Assembly (NCBI RefSeq): GCF_904067045.1
Contig: NZ_CAJFDC010000007.1
Coordinates: 62,001 to 126,000 of the forward strand
Direction of reading: 5' to 3'
Source: Pseudomonas sp. FEN
GTDB taxonomy: Bacteria > Pseudomonadota > Gammaproteobacteria > Pseudomonadales > Pseudomonadaceae
DNA length: 64,000 nucleotides
In this document: positions 44,501 through 53,633 of the stretch, piece after piece
Numbering within the stretch: the stretch's first letter is position 1
How the letters are laid out: every line of letters begins with the position of its first letter
Position numbers and translations under genes: made by a program
Notes under the pieces: model-generated
Seen by the model: the letters and a program-made list of their open reading frames with translations, nothing else
Database searches by the model: none
Told to the model about the DNA's origin: nothing

Positions 44501-45422
44501 CATCGTAGTCGTTGGGGCGTTCCTTGAGACGGGCCTGCAAGGCCTGCTCGGCACCGCCCAGGTCGCCGGCATCAATCGCCTTGAGACCGCGGGCCACCAG
44601 CGGATCGCGCTGCCAGCCGGCACCGCCACGGCCCTGGGCAATGCCTTTGTCCATCAACGCACGGATCTCGCCGTCGTTCGGGTGCGCCTGCAAATACTGC
44701 TGGAACAACGACACCTGATCGCGGGACGGCGGGCCCAGCCACTGCAAGGCGAAACGCCAGGTCTCATCGGCGTTGCCGCCGATGTCCGGGTTATGCGACA
44801 GCCGCGCCAGGGCACGAATGCCTTCCGGGCGACTGTCGGGGTTGCGCGCCAGGTGCAGGGCCAGGAACAGGTCGAGAATCGCGTCGTCGGGACGTTCCCG
44901 ACGCAGCCGCTCCAGCCCGGTACGAGCCTCGGGCCAGCCACCGCTGGCAAAACCCAGGGTGTTGTAATACTCACGGGCGATCAGGCCTTGCGGCTGGCGT
45001 CCGTCGAGCAGTTGCCGATACACCGCCACGGCCTTGTCGCGCTGGTCGGCGTCGCTCAGTTCGCGGGCCTTTTCCAGCAGTTGCTGCTTGTCGTCCGGGC
45101 TCAGGGCAATGTCCTGCTCCAGTTGCAAGGCCAGGCGCGGCAGCGGTTTGATCGCCTGCAAACGGGCCAGATACTGGCGGGCGCCGTCCAGACGCTTGCG
45201 TTGCAGGTCGATCAGGCCCAGGCCATAGAGCGCGTCGGGTTGCTCGGGGGACAGGCTCAACAGCTTGCTCCAGGCTTCGGCGGCCCGGTCGGGATGCTCC
45301 TTGGCCTGCCAGTAGTAACCTTGCTGGATCAGCAGCGATTGCGGGGTGCCGGTTTCGGCGGCCAGGCCGGGCATCGCGAACAGCGCGGCGAACACCGCCA
45401 GGGCTAGAGTTTGCTGGCGCAT
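41514..45422 (-). CDS. wssE: Cellulose export protein WssE (BcsC)
   Basis: 1302-residue periplasm/outer-membrane exporter. Signal peptide (LALAVFAALFAMPGLAA), then about 18 tetratricopeptide repeats to residue 800 (for example GDLGGAEQALQARLKERPND), a linker of low complexity near 830-900, and a C-terminal beta-barrel domain (from about 930, DDQQVGAYGYGSAHKLLGNN) ending GLYLRYTFEDM. The TPR part scaffolds synthesis complex to barrel. It overlaps the end of wssD by 19 bases, so its start is coupled. Confidence 0.95.
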   Translation of the reverse strand: MRQQTLALAVFAALFAMPGLAAETGTPQSLLIQQGYYWQAKEHPDRAAEAWSKLLSLSPEQPDALYGLGLIDLQRKRLDGARQYLARLQAIKPLPRLALQLEQDIALSPDDKQQLLEKARELSDADQRDKAVAVYRQLLDGRQPQGLIAREYYNTLGFASGGWPEARTGLERLRRERPDDAILDLFLALHLARNPDSRPEGIRALARLSHNPDIGGNADETWRFALQWLGPPSRDQVSLFQQYLQAHPNDGEIRALMDKGIAQGRGGAGWQRDPLVARGLKAIDAGDLGGAEQALQARLKERPNDYDALGGLGIVRQQQKRLGEAENYLAQATRLPGGAQWNAALEDVRYWILLDKAGEAQRSGRQAQARELIEQAIAKNPAEPAGPTALANWQAQAGQLDAAEAGYRQVLARTTNYPEALAGLINVLSRAGKSDEALRLIDGLSAAEQARLAPSVKIRALRAIQMAKLAERRGDLAAAQKAYKEALAEDPKNPWSRFALARVYLRDGKTQVARDLIDELLKQQPDQPDALYTSTLLSAELGEWSKAQRTLSRIPPAKRSADMNEMELDIRLHIQTELAVDVARRGQRQEAWALLARSEPLAGQKPERVAVLATAYAEAGNPQQAVSLMRQVLDRSPSTPDLQLLYAGVLLKADQDAQASDILRDLQGKPMNETASKRYEDLLFLYRVKQADELREKNDLVAAFDMLSPALKQRPNDSQAVSSLARMYAASGNTQKARELYEPLIKADPGNAKLQLGLADVALQGRDFDLAEQAVKKALELEPGVPQTLTASARIYRGMGKTGEAGKLLRKAIEIEDSQRQDIYVAAAPQGPAQSANPFVGLPGQRRQATVLASANLVPPPINASVGLGSGLGSGDSEAIPAAVERRNGVAAATNAAANPFGNPYARDNGPRTDLSPAQLALNEIVEDRSGYVVQGLTVRSNNGEKGLSKLTDIETPFEVSVPVGDNSASMALQITPVALSSGSPGDSAQARFGASGLDPVGSQNANGVGVAVAYRDKDQGLKADLGVSPLGFIYSTPIGGVSLNRPFDGNSDYRYGVTVSRRAVTDSLTSFAGSRDPRTGDKWGGVTANGVRGELSYDDQQVGAYGYGSAHKLLGNNVESNNRFELGSGIYWYLRNAPDSILTLGLSGSALSYANNQDFYTYGHGGYFSPQTFFALGVPISWSQRTERFTYRIKGSVGVQHIGQDSAEVFPTSSDSTLQARATAAGLSGYGSENKTGIGYSLNAAGEYKFGSNFFLGGTLGMDNASDYRQLSGGLYLRYTFEDMTGPMALPVSPFGSPYSN

Positions 45423-46588
45423 GGAGCCTCCCAGGACACTTTCAAGGTACCGTCCTTGTTGAACTGATAACGTTTTTCGCTCCAGCCCAGTGAAAACAGG
45501 CTCAACATCACGTGGTAATACTGAGGCTGGTTGTAGGCGGGATCAGCGGGGTTGCCATAGCGCGCGATGGCCTCGTCGACGATGCGCTGCTGCTGGTCCG
45601 CCAACAACGGAAGGTTCTTGGCCCGCAGGTAAGGCACCAGGGACGCGGAGAAACCGTAAGGGCCGACGCCCTCGGTGACGCCGGTGAGCACCTGGACCTT
45701 TTCCGGCGGCACGCCGGTGGACGCGACGGACTGGGCCATGCCATCGAGGTTGTCGAGGATCGGCTTGGCCAGCGGGTCGGCGGGCGAGGTCAGGCCGGCC
45801 CACAGGTAGGTGCGGATGGCATCATAGCTGCCCTGGGCCGAGGTGAACTTGTCGACCACGAACATGCCCTTGTTGACGTCCGTGGCGCGGTAACCGACCC
45901 AATCGGGCACGAAGCCGAAACGGTTCATATTTTTGTCGGCGATCATTTTCGCGGTGCTTTCGGCGATCTCCTTCCAGGCGCCGGACGGGCTCTCCTGGCT
46001 GAAGCGACGCAGCAACGGGATCGGCGTGTAGCTGGCGTTGAAGCGCCAGAGCTGGTCCGGGTGCTCATAGCCGACCGGTCCGGGCAGCAACATCTTGCCC
46101 AGGCCGGGGATGTTGCGCACCAGGGTCTTGTCCAGGTTGGCGAGCATCCGCTGGGCATCGCCGCGGTACTCGGGCTTGTGCCACAGGCGGTCGGCCTCCA
46201 GCAGCGAGTAGGCAATCCAGAGGTCGGCGTCGCTGGCGGAGTTGCTGTCGAGCACGCCCCAGGTGCCGGTGCTCTTCGGGCCCCACAGCCAGCCGGGCAG
46301 GTTCTGCGCGATATTGGCGCCGGCCATGTTGTCGCGGGTCCAGCGCCACAGTACATCGAAGGTCAGCGGATCATTGCCGACCAGGGCGAAGAACATCCCA
46401 TAGGCCTGGCCTTCCGAACTGCTCTGGTTGGGGTCCATGCTCGATCCGAGCATGCGCCCGTCCTTCTGCACGAAACGCTCGGCATAGTTTTTCCACAGCG
46501 GCCAGTTCTGCAACGAGCAGGACTCGGCCCGGGCGGCCAGCGGCACCAGCAGCACCGCCAGGGACAAGAACATTTTTCGCAAGATCAT
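45404..46588 (-). CDS. wssD: Endoglucanase WssD (BcsZ, GH8)
   Basis: 394-residue periplasmic family 8 cellulase required for normal cellulose output. Signal peptide ends VLLVPLAARA. Catalytic acid Glu lies in SSSEGQAYGMFFALV and the catalytic base Asp in SNSASDADLWIAYSLLEADR; the substrate-cleft AEGVGPYGFSASLVPYL-type loop is present (TEGVGPYGFS). The frame is open upstream to 46702, but the ATG at 46588 overlaps the wssC stop (ATGA) and begins the signal peptide, so it is preferred. Confidence 0.95.
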   Translation of the reverse strand: MILRKMFLSLAVLLVPLAARAESCSLQNWPLWKNYAERFVQKDGRMLGSSMDPNQSSSEGQAYGMFFALVGNDPLTFDVLWRWTRDNMAGANIAQNLPGWLWGPKSTGTWGVLDSNSASDADLWIAYSLLEADRLWHKPEYRGDAQRMLANLDKTLVRNIPGLGKMLLPGPVGYEHPDQLWRFNASYTPIPLLRRFSQESPSGAWKEIAESTAKMIADKNMNRFGFVPDWVGYRATDVNKGMFVVDKFTSAQGSYDAIRTYLWAGLTSPADPLAKPILDNLDGMAQSVASTGVPPEKVQVLTGVTEGVGPYGFSASLVPYLRAKNLPLLADQQQRIVDEAIARYGNPADPAYNQPQYYHVMLSLFSLGWSEKRYQFNKDGTLKVSWEAPCASKL

Positions 46589-48891
46589 GACAGACGCTTC
46601 TTCGCACGGGCCCGCAGGAACAGGAACAGCAAGCTGGCAATCAGCAACAGCCCGAGCACGGTCACCAGCAGCATCCAGAGCATGTTCTGCGACAGCAGCC
46701 ATTGCACGCGCTTGAACAGGTTCAGCTCACCGACGTAATACTGCTCGTCGGCCACCAGCGAGCTGATCTGCGTGCCCTGCACCACCGCCAGACTGCCCTG
46801 GAGGCTGTCCTTGTAGGCGTCGCCGCCGATCATCGCGGCCGTGGCCTCGGCCAACCCTTCGGGCCGGCCGCTGGCAATCACCACCACACTGCGACCGGGC
46901 TTGAGCGGCGATTCGAAACCAGCCAGGTAAGTGCTGGTCCGAGGGCCGGTATAGCTCACACTCAAGGTCGGTTTACGCTGGTTCGCCGCCGGGTCCGGGC
47001 TGACCCACTGACGTACGCGCAAGGTCAGGTCGGACAATGAGAAGCGATGGTTTTCACCCGAGACGCCAGCCGGCAAACGATCGATCCACTGCTTGAGCAA
47101 AGGCTGGTTGTCGCCCGAGGCCAGCACCAGCAAGTCTTTGTCACTGACCGACTGCACATCCGCGGCGCTGACTACCTGCACGGCCGTGGCCGGGTAGCCG
47201 GTGGACTCGCCGAAGCGCCCGAGCACGGTCAGGTAGGCGCCCCACTCCGCCGGCCCGCTGCCGTCGGGCAGGACCACGGCACTCTGCGAGAGGTCGGCCA
47301 GGCGGGTGAACGGGAAGCCGCTGTCGTTGAACACGCCCAGATTCGGCAAGGCGATGTAGTGGTTGTAGCCGCTCAGGTCGAGGGTCGAATCCGGATCGAC
47401 CAGGCCGCGCATGTTGTCGATGATGATGTCGCGGCATTCGCCCTGCTTGACGTAGTCGAACATGAACCGCAGTTGCAATTGCGACTGCGCGCCAGCGGTA
47501 CCCAGGGGGATGCGCACGGTGGATTCGCGGGGCAGGCTTTCATCCTTCTGCAACAGCGTCAGCAAATTTTCGCCACCGCCCAGGCTCTTCATCGATGGCA
47601 AAGGCATCGACTTCATGAAGGTGTTGTTCAGGCTCACCAGCAAAGAAGAGTTGCTCGAGTCCTGCTGCGGTGTGTAGCGGTATTTCAGGTTCAGCCGAAC
47701 ACCTTCCTCGCGCCAGTTGAACATGTCCGGCGGCAGGCGCAACGGCACGCTGATGGAACCCGGGTTGTAACCGGAGACACTGAGCAGCTTGGGGTCGAGC
47801 AGTTCGCCGAGTTTGACTGGCCGATCGGAGGGCAGCCAGTTTGGAGCGTCGTAAGGCTTGCGTGGGATCAGCGAATCCAGATGGTCGATGACCACGCTGT
47901 TGCCCACCAGCGCCTTGCTGCCCAACGCCACGGCCGAAGCCGCGAGCTTGAGTTCGGCGGCATCGCGACCGGCGACGATCAGGATCTTGCCGTGGGGGTC
48001 GCCGGGATGGGTCACGAGGGTGACCGTCGCGCCCTTCGGCGCGGGAATAGCCAGTCCGCCCAGTTGCACGGCCTCCTTGCTCTCGACCAGGACCACGGCG
48101 TTGCCCTTGTCCGGCAACTGCCCGACGTTGCTGGTGAAGCTGGCACCGCGATAGGCCGCCAGGCCGCCCAGCCACGACGACAGCGCACCGGCGCCTTCCA
48201 GGGCGGCATGATCCGGCGCCTTGGCAAACACGAACGGCAGGTTCAGTGGAAGCGAATCGCGACGATCGAAAAACGGCAGCGGCAGGATCGACAGGTCGTC
48301 CTTGAGCTGGATCGGCGACACGTTGAGTTCGAGTTGCGAATTGTTGTTGATCTTGGCCCACAGGCTGCTGTGCTGAGGATCCTCGCACTGCATGGTGTAG
48401 TGCCCGATGAATTGCAGGCGCAGACGGTTGAACTCGGTGATCAGGTGTGCCGGGATATTCACCACCTGCTCTTGCGGCTTGCCGGCACCGTCCTTGGGCA
48501 ACGCCAGGCTGGCGGCCACTTCATCGTTGACCAGTACGTTGATCTGCGACAGATCGGCCAGCAACGCCGGCGAATAGCTGTAGCGCAGCAGCAACTGCGC
48601 ACCGTTGACCACCTCGTCGGCGCGGATGTTGAAGCTGACGCTGTCCGACGCTTCCACGCCCTGCAAGTTCATGGTGTCCAGGCGCCCCAATTGCTTGAGG
48701 GTCAGACTATGGCTGTAAGCGCCGACCGGCGGCTGTGCCGCGACATTGGCCGGCACCACGGGCAGCACCGCGGCGGTCTCGGCCCAGGCGTTATGGACTA
48801 GGCCGCCCAGGCACAGTGCCGATGAGGCCAGGAGCATGAGCGGACGACGAGTACTGCGCAAGGCGCTGCGGGTCAAAGGTGTGTGGGTCAT
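46585..48891 (-). CDS. wssC: Cellulose synthase subunit WssC (BcsB)
   Basis: 768-residue periplasmic subunit anchored at the C-terminus by a transmembrane helix (MLWMLLVTVLGLLLIASLLF). Signal region LMLLASSALCLGGLVHNAWA. Two carbohydrate-binding/flavodoxin-like repeats follow: SYSPALLADLSQINVLVNDE and DPHGKILIVAGRDAAELKLA mark the first, PLDMFNWREEGVRLNLKYRY region the second. BcsB forms the periplasmic half of the synthase with BcsA. The ATG overlaps the wssB stop by four bases. Confidence 0.95.
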   Translation of the reverse strand: MTHTPLTRSALRSTRRPLMLLASSALCLGGLVHNAWAETAAVLPVVPANVAAQPPVGAYSHSLTLKQLGRLDTMNLQGVEASDSVSFNIRADEVVNGAQLLLRYSYSPALLADLSQINVLVNDEVAASLALPKDGAGKPQEQVVNIPAHLITEFNRLRLQFIGHYTMQCEDPQHSSLWAKINNNSQLELNVSPIQLKDDLSILPLPFFDRRDSLPLNLPFVFAKAPDHAALEGAGALSSWLGGLAAYRGASFTSNVGQLPDKGNAVVLVESKEAVQLGGLAIPAPKGATVTLVTHPGDPHGKILIVAGRDAAELKLAASAVALGSKALVGNSVVIDHLDSLIPRKPYDAPNWLPSDRPVKLGELLDPKLLSVSGYNPGSISVPLRLPPDMFNWREEGVRLNLKYRYTPQQDSSNSSLLVSLNNTFMKSMPLPSMKSLGGGENLLTLLQKDESLPRESTVRIPLGTAGAQSQLQLRFMFDYVKQGECRDIIIDNMRGLVDPDSTLDLSGYNHYIALPNLGVFNDSGFPFTRLADLSQSAVVLPDGSGPAEWGAYLTVLGRFGESTGYPATAVQVVSAADVQSVSDKDLLVLASGDNQPLLKQWIDRLPAGVSGENHRFSLSDLTLRVRQWVSPDPAANQRKPTLSVSYTGPRTSTYLAGFESPLKPGRSVVVIASGRPEGLAEATAAMIGGDAYKDSLQGSLAVVQGTQISSLVADEQYYVGELNLFKRVQWLLSQNMLWMLLVTVLGLLLIASLLFLFLRARAKKRLS

Positions 48892-51149
48892 GACTTGTCC
48901 ATAAGAGATGCGAGCGGTTTCAAAGGAGCGTTTTTTCTGGCCGGTTGGGCTGGGCGGGCAGACGCCGGTTGATCGGTCGGGGGCTGACGCACGGGCAGCA
49001 GCAGCGCCTTGATCAGCGTCCCCAGGCCGGCCAGGCCAATGGCGCTGACCTCGCGCAGGGCCGACAACGGTGTATCGAGCTTGCCGCTACCCCAACTGGT
49101 GGCCCAGGTATCGGCGCGGGAAAACGTCATGCGCACCAGTTCGCTTTGCTGGCGCAGGGTCAACGGATCAAACAGCGCCCCCAGGTACTGGCCCTTGCTG
49201 AACACCACCGTGGTGTTGAACTCGCAGGTCGCGGAGTTGCGGAACAGCGTCACCCGCATCCGCTCACCCGCGGCGAGCGTGGTTCCCGGCGGCAACTTGA
49301 TGCCAAGTCCGCGCTGGGAGAAGTCCTGGGTCACGCCATACACCGGCGTGCCATCGGGCAGATCGACCTTGACCGGCAACTCGGCGCTCACCCGCGGCTC
49401 GGCGCGGATCTGCCGCGACTCACTGGCCACCGCCACGGCGGCGCTGGTGATAATCAAGTTGTAGAGGGTCCAGAGGGCGTTGATCAGCACCGTGATCGCG
49501 GTGGCGGGATCGCCGAAGATCCATTGGTGGATGGCAAAGCCCAGTCCGGTCAGGTTCAACACCAGCAGGACGATATAGGGCCGGGCCAGCTTCCAGTCGA
49601 AGAACTGCTGGTCGATGATCCCGCCCTTGTCGGTGACATTGAAACCACCGAAGCCAGGTTTGATCAGCGCCATCAGCACCGGCGGCATGATGTACCAGGC
49701 CAGCACCGTCTCGTAGACCTCGTTCCAGAACGAATGGCGGAAACGCCCCTGGATACAGGAGTTGGTCAGGTTCGAATGGAACAGATGCGGCAGCACATAG
49801 GCTGTGATCATCAGGGCCGAGGCATGGAAGATCTGCGCCCCGAAGATCAAGTACGCCAGCGGCGCGGTGAGGAACACCAGGCGCGGCAAGCCATAGAAAA
49901 AGTGCAGCATGGCGTTGGCGTAGCAAATCCGTTGGCCGAGCTTGAGCCCCTTGCCCACCAGCGGGTTGTCCAGGCGAAAAATCTGCGCCATGCCCCGGGC
50001 CCAGCGGATACGCTGGCTGATATGCCGCGACAGGCTTTCGGTGGCCAGGCCCGCGGCCTGGGGGATCGCCAGGTACGCGGTGTTATAGCCCTCGCGGTTA
50101 AGCTTGAGGGCGGTATGGGCATCCTCGGTGACGGTCTCAATCGCCACGCCGCCGATTTCTTCCAGCGGCTGACGCCGCAGGATGGCGCAAGAGCCGCAGA
50201 AGAAGGTGGCGTTCCACAGGTCGTTGCCATCTTGCACCAGCCCGTAGAACAGCTCGCCTTCGTTGGGCACGGCGCGGAAGGTCTTGAGGTTCTTCTCGAA
50301 CGGGTCCGGCGAAAAGAAAAAGTGCGGTGTCTGCAACATCGCCAGCTTGGGGTCCTTGAGGAACCAGCCCATGCCGATCTGCAGGAAGGAGCGGGTTGGC
50401 ACATGGTCGGCGTCGAACATGGCGATGTACTCGCCATCGGTCACCTTGAGCGCGGCATTGAGATTGCCGGCCTTGGCGTGGGCATTGTCGGCACGGGTGA
50501 TGTAGTTGACGCCGATGCTCTGGCAAAACGCGCGAAACTCGTCGCGGCGGCCATCGTCCAGCACATGCACCCGCAGCTTTTCCTTGGGCCAGTCCATCGC
50601 CTGGGCGGCGAAGATACTCAGTTTGACGATGCTCAGGGCTTCGTTGTAGGTGGGGATGAACACATCCACCGTCGGCCAGTCGCGGGGGTCGGCGGTGAGC
50701 AGCACCGGTTGACGGCGCAAAGGCCAGGCGGTCTGCACATAACCGAAAATCAGCACCACCAGGGCGTAGATCTCCGCCAGCACCAGGCCATAGCCGAAGG
50801 CCATGTCCAGCCAGCCTTCGAAGCCGAGAGTCTCGGTCAGGCGCCAGTACATGTAACGCAGCGAGGCAATCAGCGAGGTGACGATCAGCAGCAGGATCGG
50901 CCAGCGTCCCGGCATGCGCTTGACCAGCAAGGCCAGACCGAAGCACAGCGCGGCAAACAGGCATTGGCTGTAAAGGTCCAGCGGGGCGCTGACGATGCTG
51001 AGCAGCAACAGCCCGCCCACCAGCGAACCGAGCAGGATCAGCGACTTGCGCAGCAGGCCCGGCCATTGATTGAAGCGTTCCAGCCAAGCATTGAGGCGCA
51101 GTTCGGAGCGCCCCGGGAGATGGGACGTGGGGTTTGGATCGCGGGTCAT
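48888..51149 (-). CDS. wssB: Cellulose synthase catalytic subunit WssB (BcsA)
   Basis: 753-residue inner-membrane GT2 glycosyltransferase that polymerises UDP-glucose. Motifs in order: VLDDGRR, DADHVP (DxD), TEDAHTAL (TED), and QRIRWARG (QxxRW). Eight or so transmembrane helices surround the domain. The C-terminal PilZ domain has the c-di-GMP site RAEPR (RxxxR) and DFSQRGLGI (DxSxxG), so activity should depend on c-di-GMP. The ATG at 51149 overlaps the wssA stop (ATGA); a longer frame to 51191 is less likely. Confidence 0.96.
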   Translation of the reverse strand: MTRDPNPTSHLPGRSELRLNAWLERFNQWPGLLRKSLILLGSLVGGLLLLSIVSAPLDLYSQCLFAALCFGLALLVKRMPGRWPILLLIVTSLIASLRYMYWRLTETLGFEGWLDMAFGYGLVLAEIYALVVLIFGYVQTAWPLRRQPVLLTADPRDWPTVDVFIPTYNEALSIVKLSIFAAQAMDWPKEKLRVHVLDDGRRDEFRAFCQSIGVNYITRADNAHAKAGNLNAALKVTDGEYIAMFDADHVPTRSFLQIGMGWFLKDPKLAMLQTPHFFFSPDPFEKNLKTFRAVPNEGELFYGLVQDGNDLWNATFFCGSCAILRRQPLEEIGGVAIETVTEDAHTALKLNREGYNTAYLAIPQAAGLATESLSRHISQRIRWARGMAQIFRLDNPLVGKGLKLGQRICYANAMLHFFYGLPRLVFLTAPLAYLIFGAQIFHASALMITAYVLPHLFHSNLTNSCIQGRFRHSFWNEVYETVLAWYIMPPVLMALIKPGFGGFNVTDKGGIIDQQFFDWKLARPYIVLLVLNLTGLGFAIHQWIFGDPATAITVLINALWTLYNLIITSAAVAVASESRQIRAEPRVSAELPVKVDLPDGTPVYGVTQDFSQRGLGIKLPPGTTLAAGERMRVTLFRNSATCEFNTTVVFSKGQYLGALFDPLTLRQQSELVRMTFSRADTWATSWGSGKLDTPLSALREVSAIGLAGLGTLIKALLLPVRQPPTDQPASARPAQPARKNAPLKPLASLMDKS

Positions 51150-52276
51150 GACAAAGAGGACTCTTGCGTACCGTACATGAGCAGTTCGCACAGCGAACCT
51201 GTGAGGTCGAGGACGTCCTGGCAGCCTCGGGTGCTTGGGGTGTGCGCCAGCGGATTACGACCGTATGCCAAGGCTTCGCTGATGAAATGATCCTGGCGGA
51301 TCACCCCCATCAGTTGATGTCCTGTTCTTTTTTTCAGCACTTCACAGAGATCGAGGCTGAACTGGCGGGACGTGTCCAACTGGTTGATTACGACTTTGTA
51401 CTGCGCGCAGTTTTCTCGTTGCAGATAGGGCGCCAACAACCGGTCCAACTGGTTGAGGCTGGTGTAGGCCGCCGCATCGGCCAGGGTCACCCCGAGCACC
51501 ACGTCGGCGATTTCCAGCGCCTGTGCCAGGTATACCGTCGCCCCTGGCGGGGTGTCGATGACTACCGTGTCCTGTTCATCCAACGCAAGCCGCGCCAGTT
51601 GGCGGGCCAACCAGAGATGATCGTTTTCCAAGCGTTGTTCCAGGGCTCGACGCAGCGGCTCGCCGGCCACGCCATACGCCAGGCACCGACTACCGGCAAA
51701 ACCTTTGCGGATCAGCGCTTGCCAGGAGTCGTCGGCGCTGTCGGACTCGGCGATGCCCGGCCAGTCTTCGCTGCCGCCCAAGTGCAGGCACAAGGCGTTT
51801 TGCGGATCCAGGTCGAGCGCGAGCGTGCGCCCGCCAGAACGTTTGATCGCACAGGCCAAGGCGGCAACCAGGGTGCTCTTGCCCACCCCGCCCTTGGCCG
51901 AAACGACGACAATGACCTTGGCCTTGAGCCGGGGGACCGCCGGCTCAACGGGGAGTTCAGCAGAAACGCCGCCGCGCTGTTGCTTGATTTCAACCAACAA
52001 CCGGCTCAGCGGCGTGGAACCGGCGTGCACCAAGGAGGGCGAAGCGATGACACTCAAGGGCTCGGCAGCAACGAGCGTTGTCGGCTGCGGGTCGAGGCTC
52101 ACAGCCAGCGGCTCTGGCGCCGGGATTTCGGACATTGGCGGGGTCGTGTTCAAGCCAAGGTTGTACGGTGCCACAACCTCTTCGATGTAGTCATAGCTGG
52201 GTTCGATTTCCCGATAGCTCTCGACACTCCCCCCAAATCGACTGAACAGATTCGCAATGTCATCTGAGCGGTGCAT
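51146..52276 (-). CDS. wssA: WssA, MinD/BcsQ-like ATPase
   Basis: 376-residue ParA/MinD-type ATPase, first gene of the cellulose operon. Deviant Walker A KGGVGKSTL at about 137-145 after VKIVVVSA-type strand, Walker B VVIDTPPGAT. In front of it are ~130 residues, starting MHRSDDIANLFSRFGGSVES (LFSRFGG..SYREI motif, which I associate with BcsP/BcsR-like accessory proteins) and then a Pro/Ala-rich linker. WssA/BcsQ is thought to place the synthase at the pole. AAGGGATG upstream of the ATG at 52276 favours this start over the one at 52294. Confidence 0.92.
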   Translation of the reverse strand: MHRSDDIANLFSRFGGSVESYREIEPSYDYIEEVVAPYNLGLNTTPPMSEIPAPEPLAVSLDPQPTTLVAAEPLSVIASPSLVHAGSTPLSRLLVEIKQQRGGVSAELPVEPAVPRLKAKVIVVVSAKGGVGKSTLVAALACAIKRSGGRTLALDLDPQNALCLHLGGSEDWPGIAESDSADDSWQALIRKGFAGSRCLAYGVAGEPLRRALEQRLENDHLWLARQLARLALDEQDTVVIDTPPGATVYLAQALEIADVVLGVTLADAAAYTSLNQLDRLLAPYLQRENCAQYKVVINQLDTSRQFSLDLCEVLKKRTGHQLMGVIRQDHFISEALAYGRNPLAHTPSTRGCQDVLDLTGSLCELLMYGTQESSLS

Positions 52277-52633
52277 GTAGGCATCCCTTCGCACAATTAA
52301 GGTTCAATTCGAATACTAGGGGACAAGTACATGCTTAGCAGTGCATTCCATTGCCCACGACTCCTGAATTGCTTCCTCCCCACGCAGTATCAATATGATA
52401 GCGCCATTATTTTGTTGTCCAATAGTTTTTTATTAGAAAAAATTTAGCGCAAGCCAATAATTTGACGATATAACTCAAGCCATTAATTTTATTAGCAAAT
52501 TTCCAACAACCCATACCGTCGACCGGTTGAGCCGTGACAATGGCGCGTGGGTCCAATAGATTAGGCGCCCTGAAATGCCCCGGGCATTTCCAGCCTCACC
52601 CCAGTTAAATGACCGTGAAATAGCGAAATTTCG
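52277..52633. other. AT-rich promoter region of the wss operon
   Basis: No gene. The stretch 52390-52500 is very AT-rich for this genome (for example TTTTTTATTAGAAAAAATTT), which may bind nucleoid proteins such as MvaT or the regulators FleQ/AmrZ known to act on cellulose operons in pseudomonads. It also has to serve the divergent gene at 52634. I could not identify a clear -10/-35 or FleQ box. Confidence 0.45.
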
Positions 52634-53338
52634 ATGCCTGATTCCCATACCGATGAAGCCGTAACCTCCTTGTCCGCCAAACGCGAATACGAAAACGCCA
52701 TCCATCTTTCCCAGCATGTGCCCCAGGCCAAGAGCATCAGCGAGATGGTCCTCGACGCCTTTCACACCTCGAAAGAAAGCGACCAGATTCGCGAGCTGCG
52801 CGTGGCGATCCGCCAGGCGCACGACCGTTTCGACGATGACAAAGCCTACGAACTCATGGGCCAGCTCAAGCAACTCAAGGACGCCGAAGCCGCCGACATC
52901 GCGGCCCTGGAAGACTTGAGCACGAAATTCCCGATCACCCGGATCCTGTCCAGCTACAAGGATGACCTGGCGTTCCAGGAACTGGTTTATGGCCTGGCGC
53001 TCAAGGTGCTGAACCAGACTCACCAGGCGCTGAGCAACCCCGGGGCCGGCAAGGGCAAGACCACCCGCGCCAAGAAGGAAGCGCCGGTGTTCGTCATCAG
53101 CAAGGACGACGCCAGCGTCAACTTCCCGTTGCGCACACCGCGCACCAAGGCCAATGCCGATCGCGAGGCGTTCGAATTCCTCGGCTTTGCCTTTGCCGGG
53201 CACGGCGACCTGGCCGAGTTGCTCAGCGAAACCTTTGTCGATAACGAGGGCAACGAGCAGCCGGCCACCCGTCAGAATATCGTCACGGCGATTCAGCAGC
53301 AGACGGCGTTCGCCGGGTACAGTGTCGTCCAGCAGTGA
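52634..53338 (+). CDS. Hypothetical protein divergent from wssA
   Basis: 234-residue soluble, charged protein. The N-terminal two thirds are helical (DQIRELRVAIRQAHDRFDDD), with repeated heptads; residues 160-234 (FVISKDDASVNFPLRTPRTK, REAFEFLGFAFAGHGDLAEL) form a second part. No signal peptide and no family recognised. It shares the AT-rich promoter region with wssA on the other strand. Confidence 0.65.
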   Translation: MPDSHTDEAVTSLSAKREYENAIHLSQHVPQAKSISEMVLDAFHTSKESDQIRELRVAIRQAHDRFDDDKAYELMGQLKQLKDAEAADIAALEDLSTKFPITRILSSYKDDLAFQELVYGLALKVLNQTHQALSNPGAGKGKTTRAKKEAPVFVISKDDASVNFPLRTPRTKANADREAFEFLGFAFAGHGDLAELLSETFVDNEGNEQPATRQNIVTAIQQQTAFAGYSVVQQ

Positions 53339-53477
53339 CGGTCCGCCGCTGAATCGGCATGGCGGCGAGAAAGGGCAAAAGGGCAGGTGTATTTCGAAGT
53401 CAGCCGCGATGAGGATGACCTTGGGAATGGGCTTGCCTTTTTTGATCCGACACCGGGTTGAAACTGACTGGCAAAAA

Positions 53478-53506
53478 GAAACCGCTCAGGTAGCGGTCTC
53501 TTTTTT
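53478..53506 (+). terminator. Factor-independent terminator
   Basis: AAACCGCT / AGCGGTCTC stem around CAGGT with six T, between the hypothetical gene and the diguanylate cyclase gene. It separates the two transcripts. Confidence 0.75.
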
Positions 53507-53633
53507 ACGGACTCCCGAACAGCGTACTTCTATATTTCCTACTACAAGCACTACATTATTACTGCGCCATAGACCCTCGCGTCCCAGCTTTTGGCCCGTG
53601 ACAGCGCAATCAATGCCAAAGGAGTGAGCAGTG

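Noticed and set aside
47047..48801. 584-residue plus frame opposite wssC
   Set aside because: Antisense shadow of the BcsB gene with no motif.
48945..51290. 781-residue plus frame opposite wssB
   Set aside because: Low-complexity Gln/Gly/Arg-rich translation of the antisense strand; wssB on the minus strand is unquestionable.
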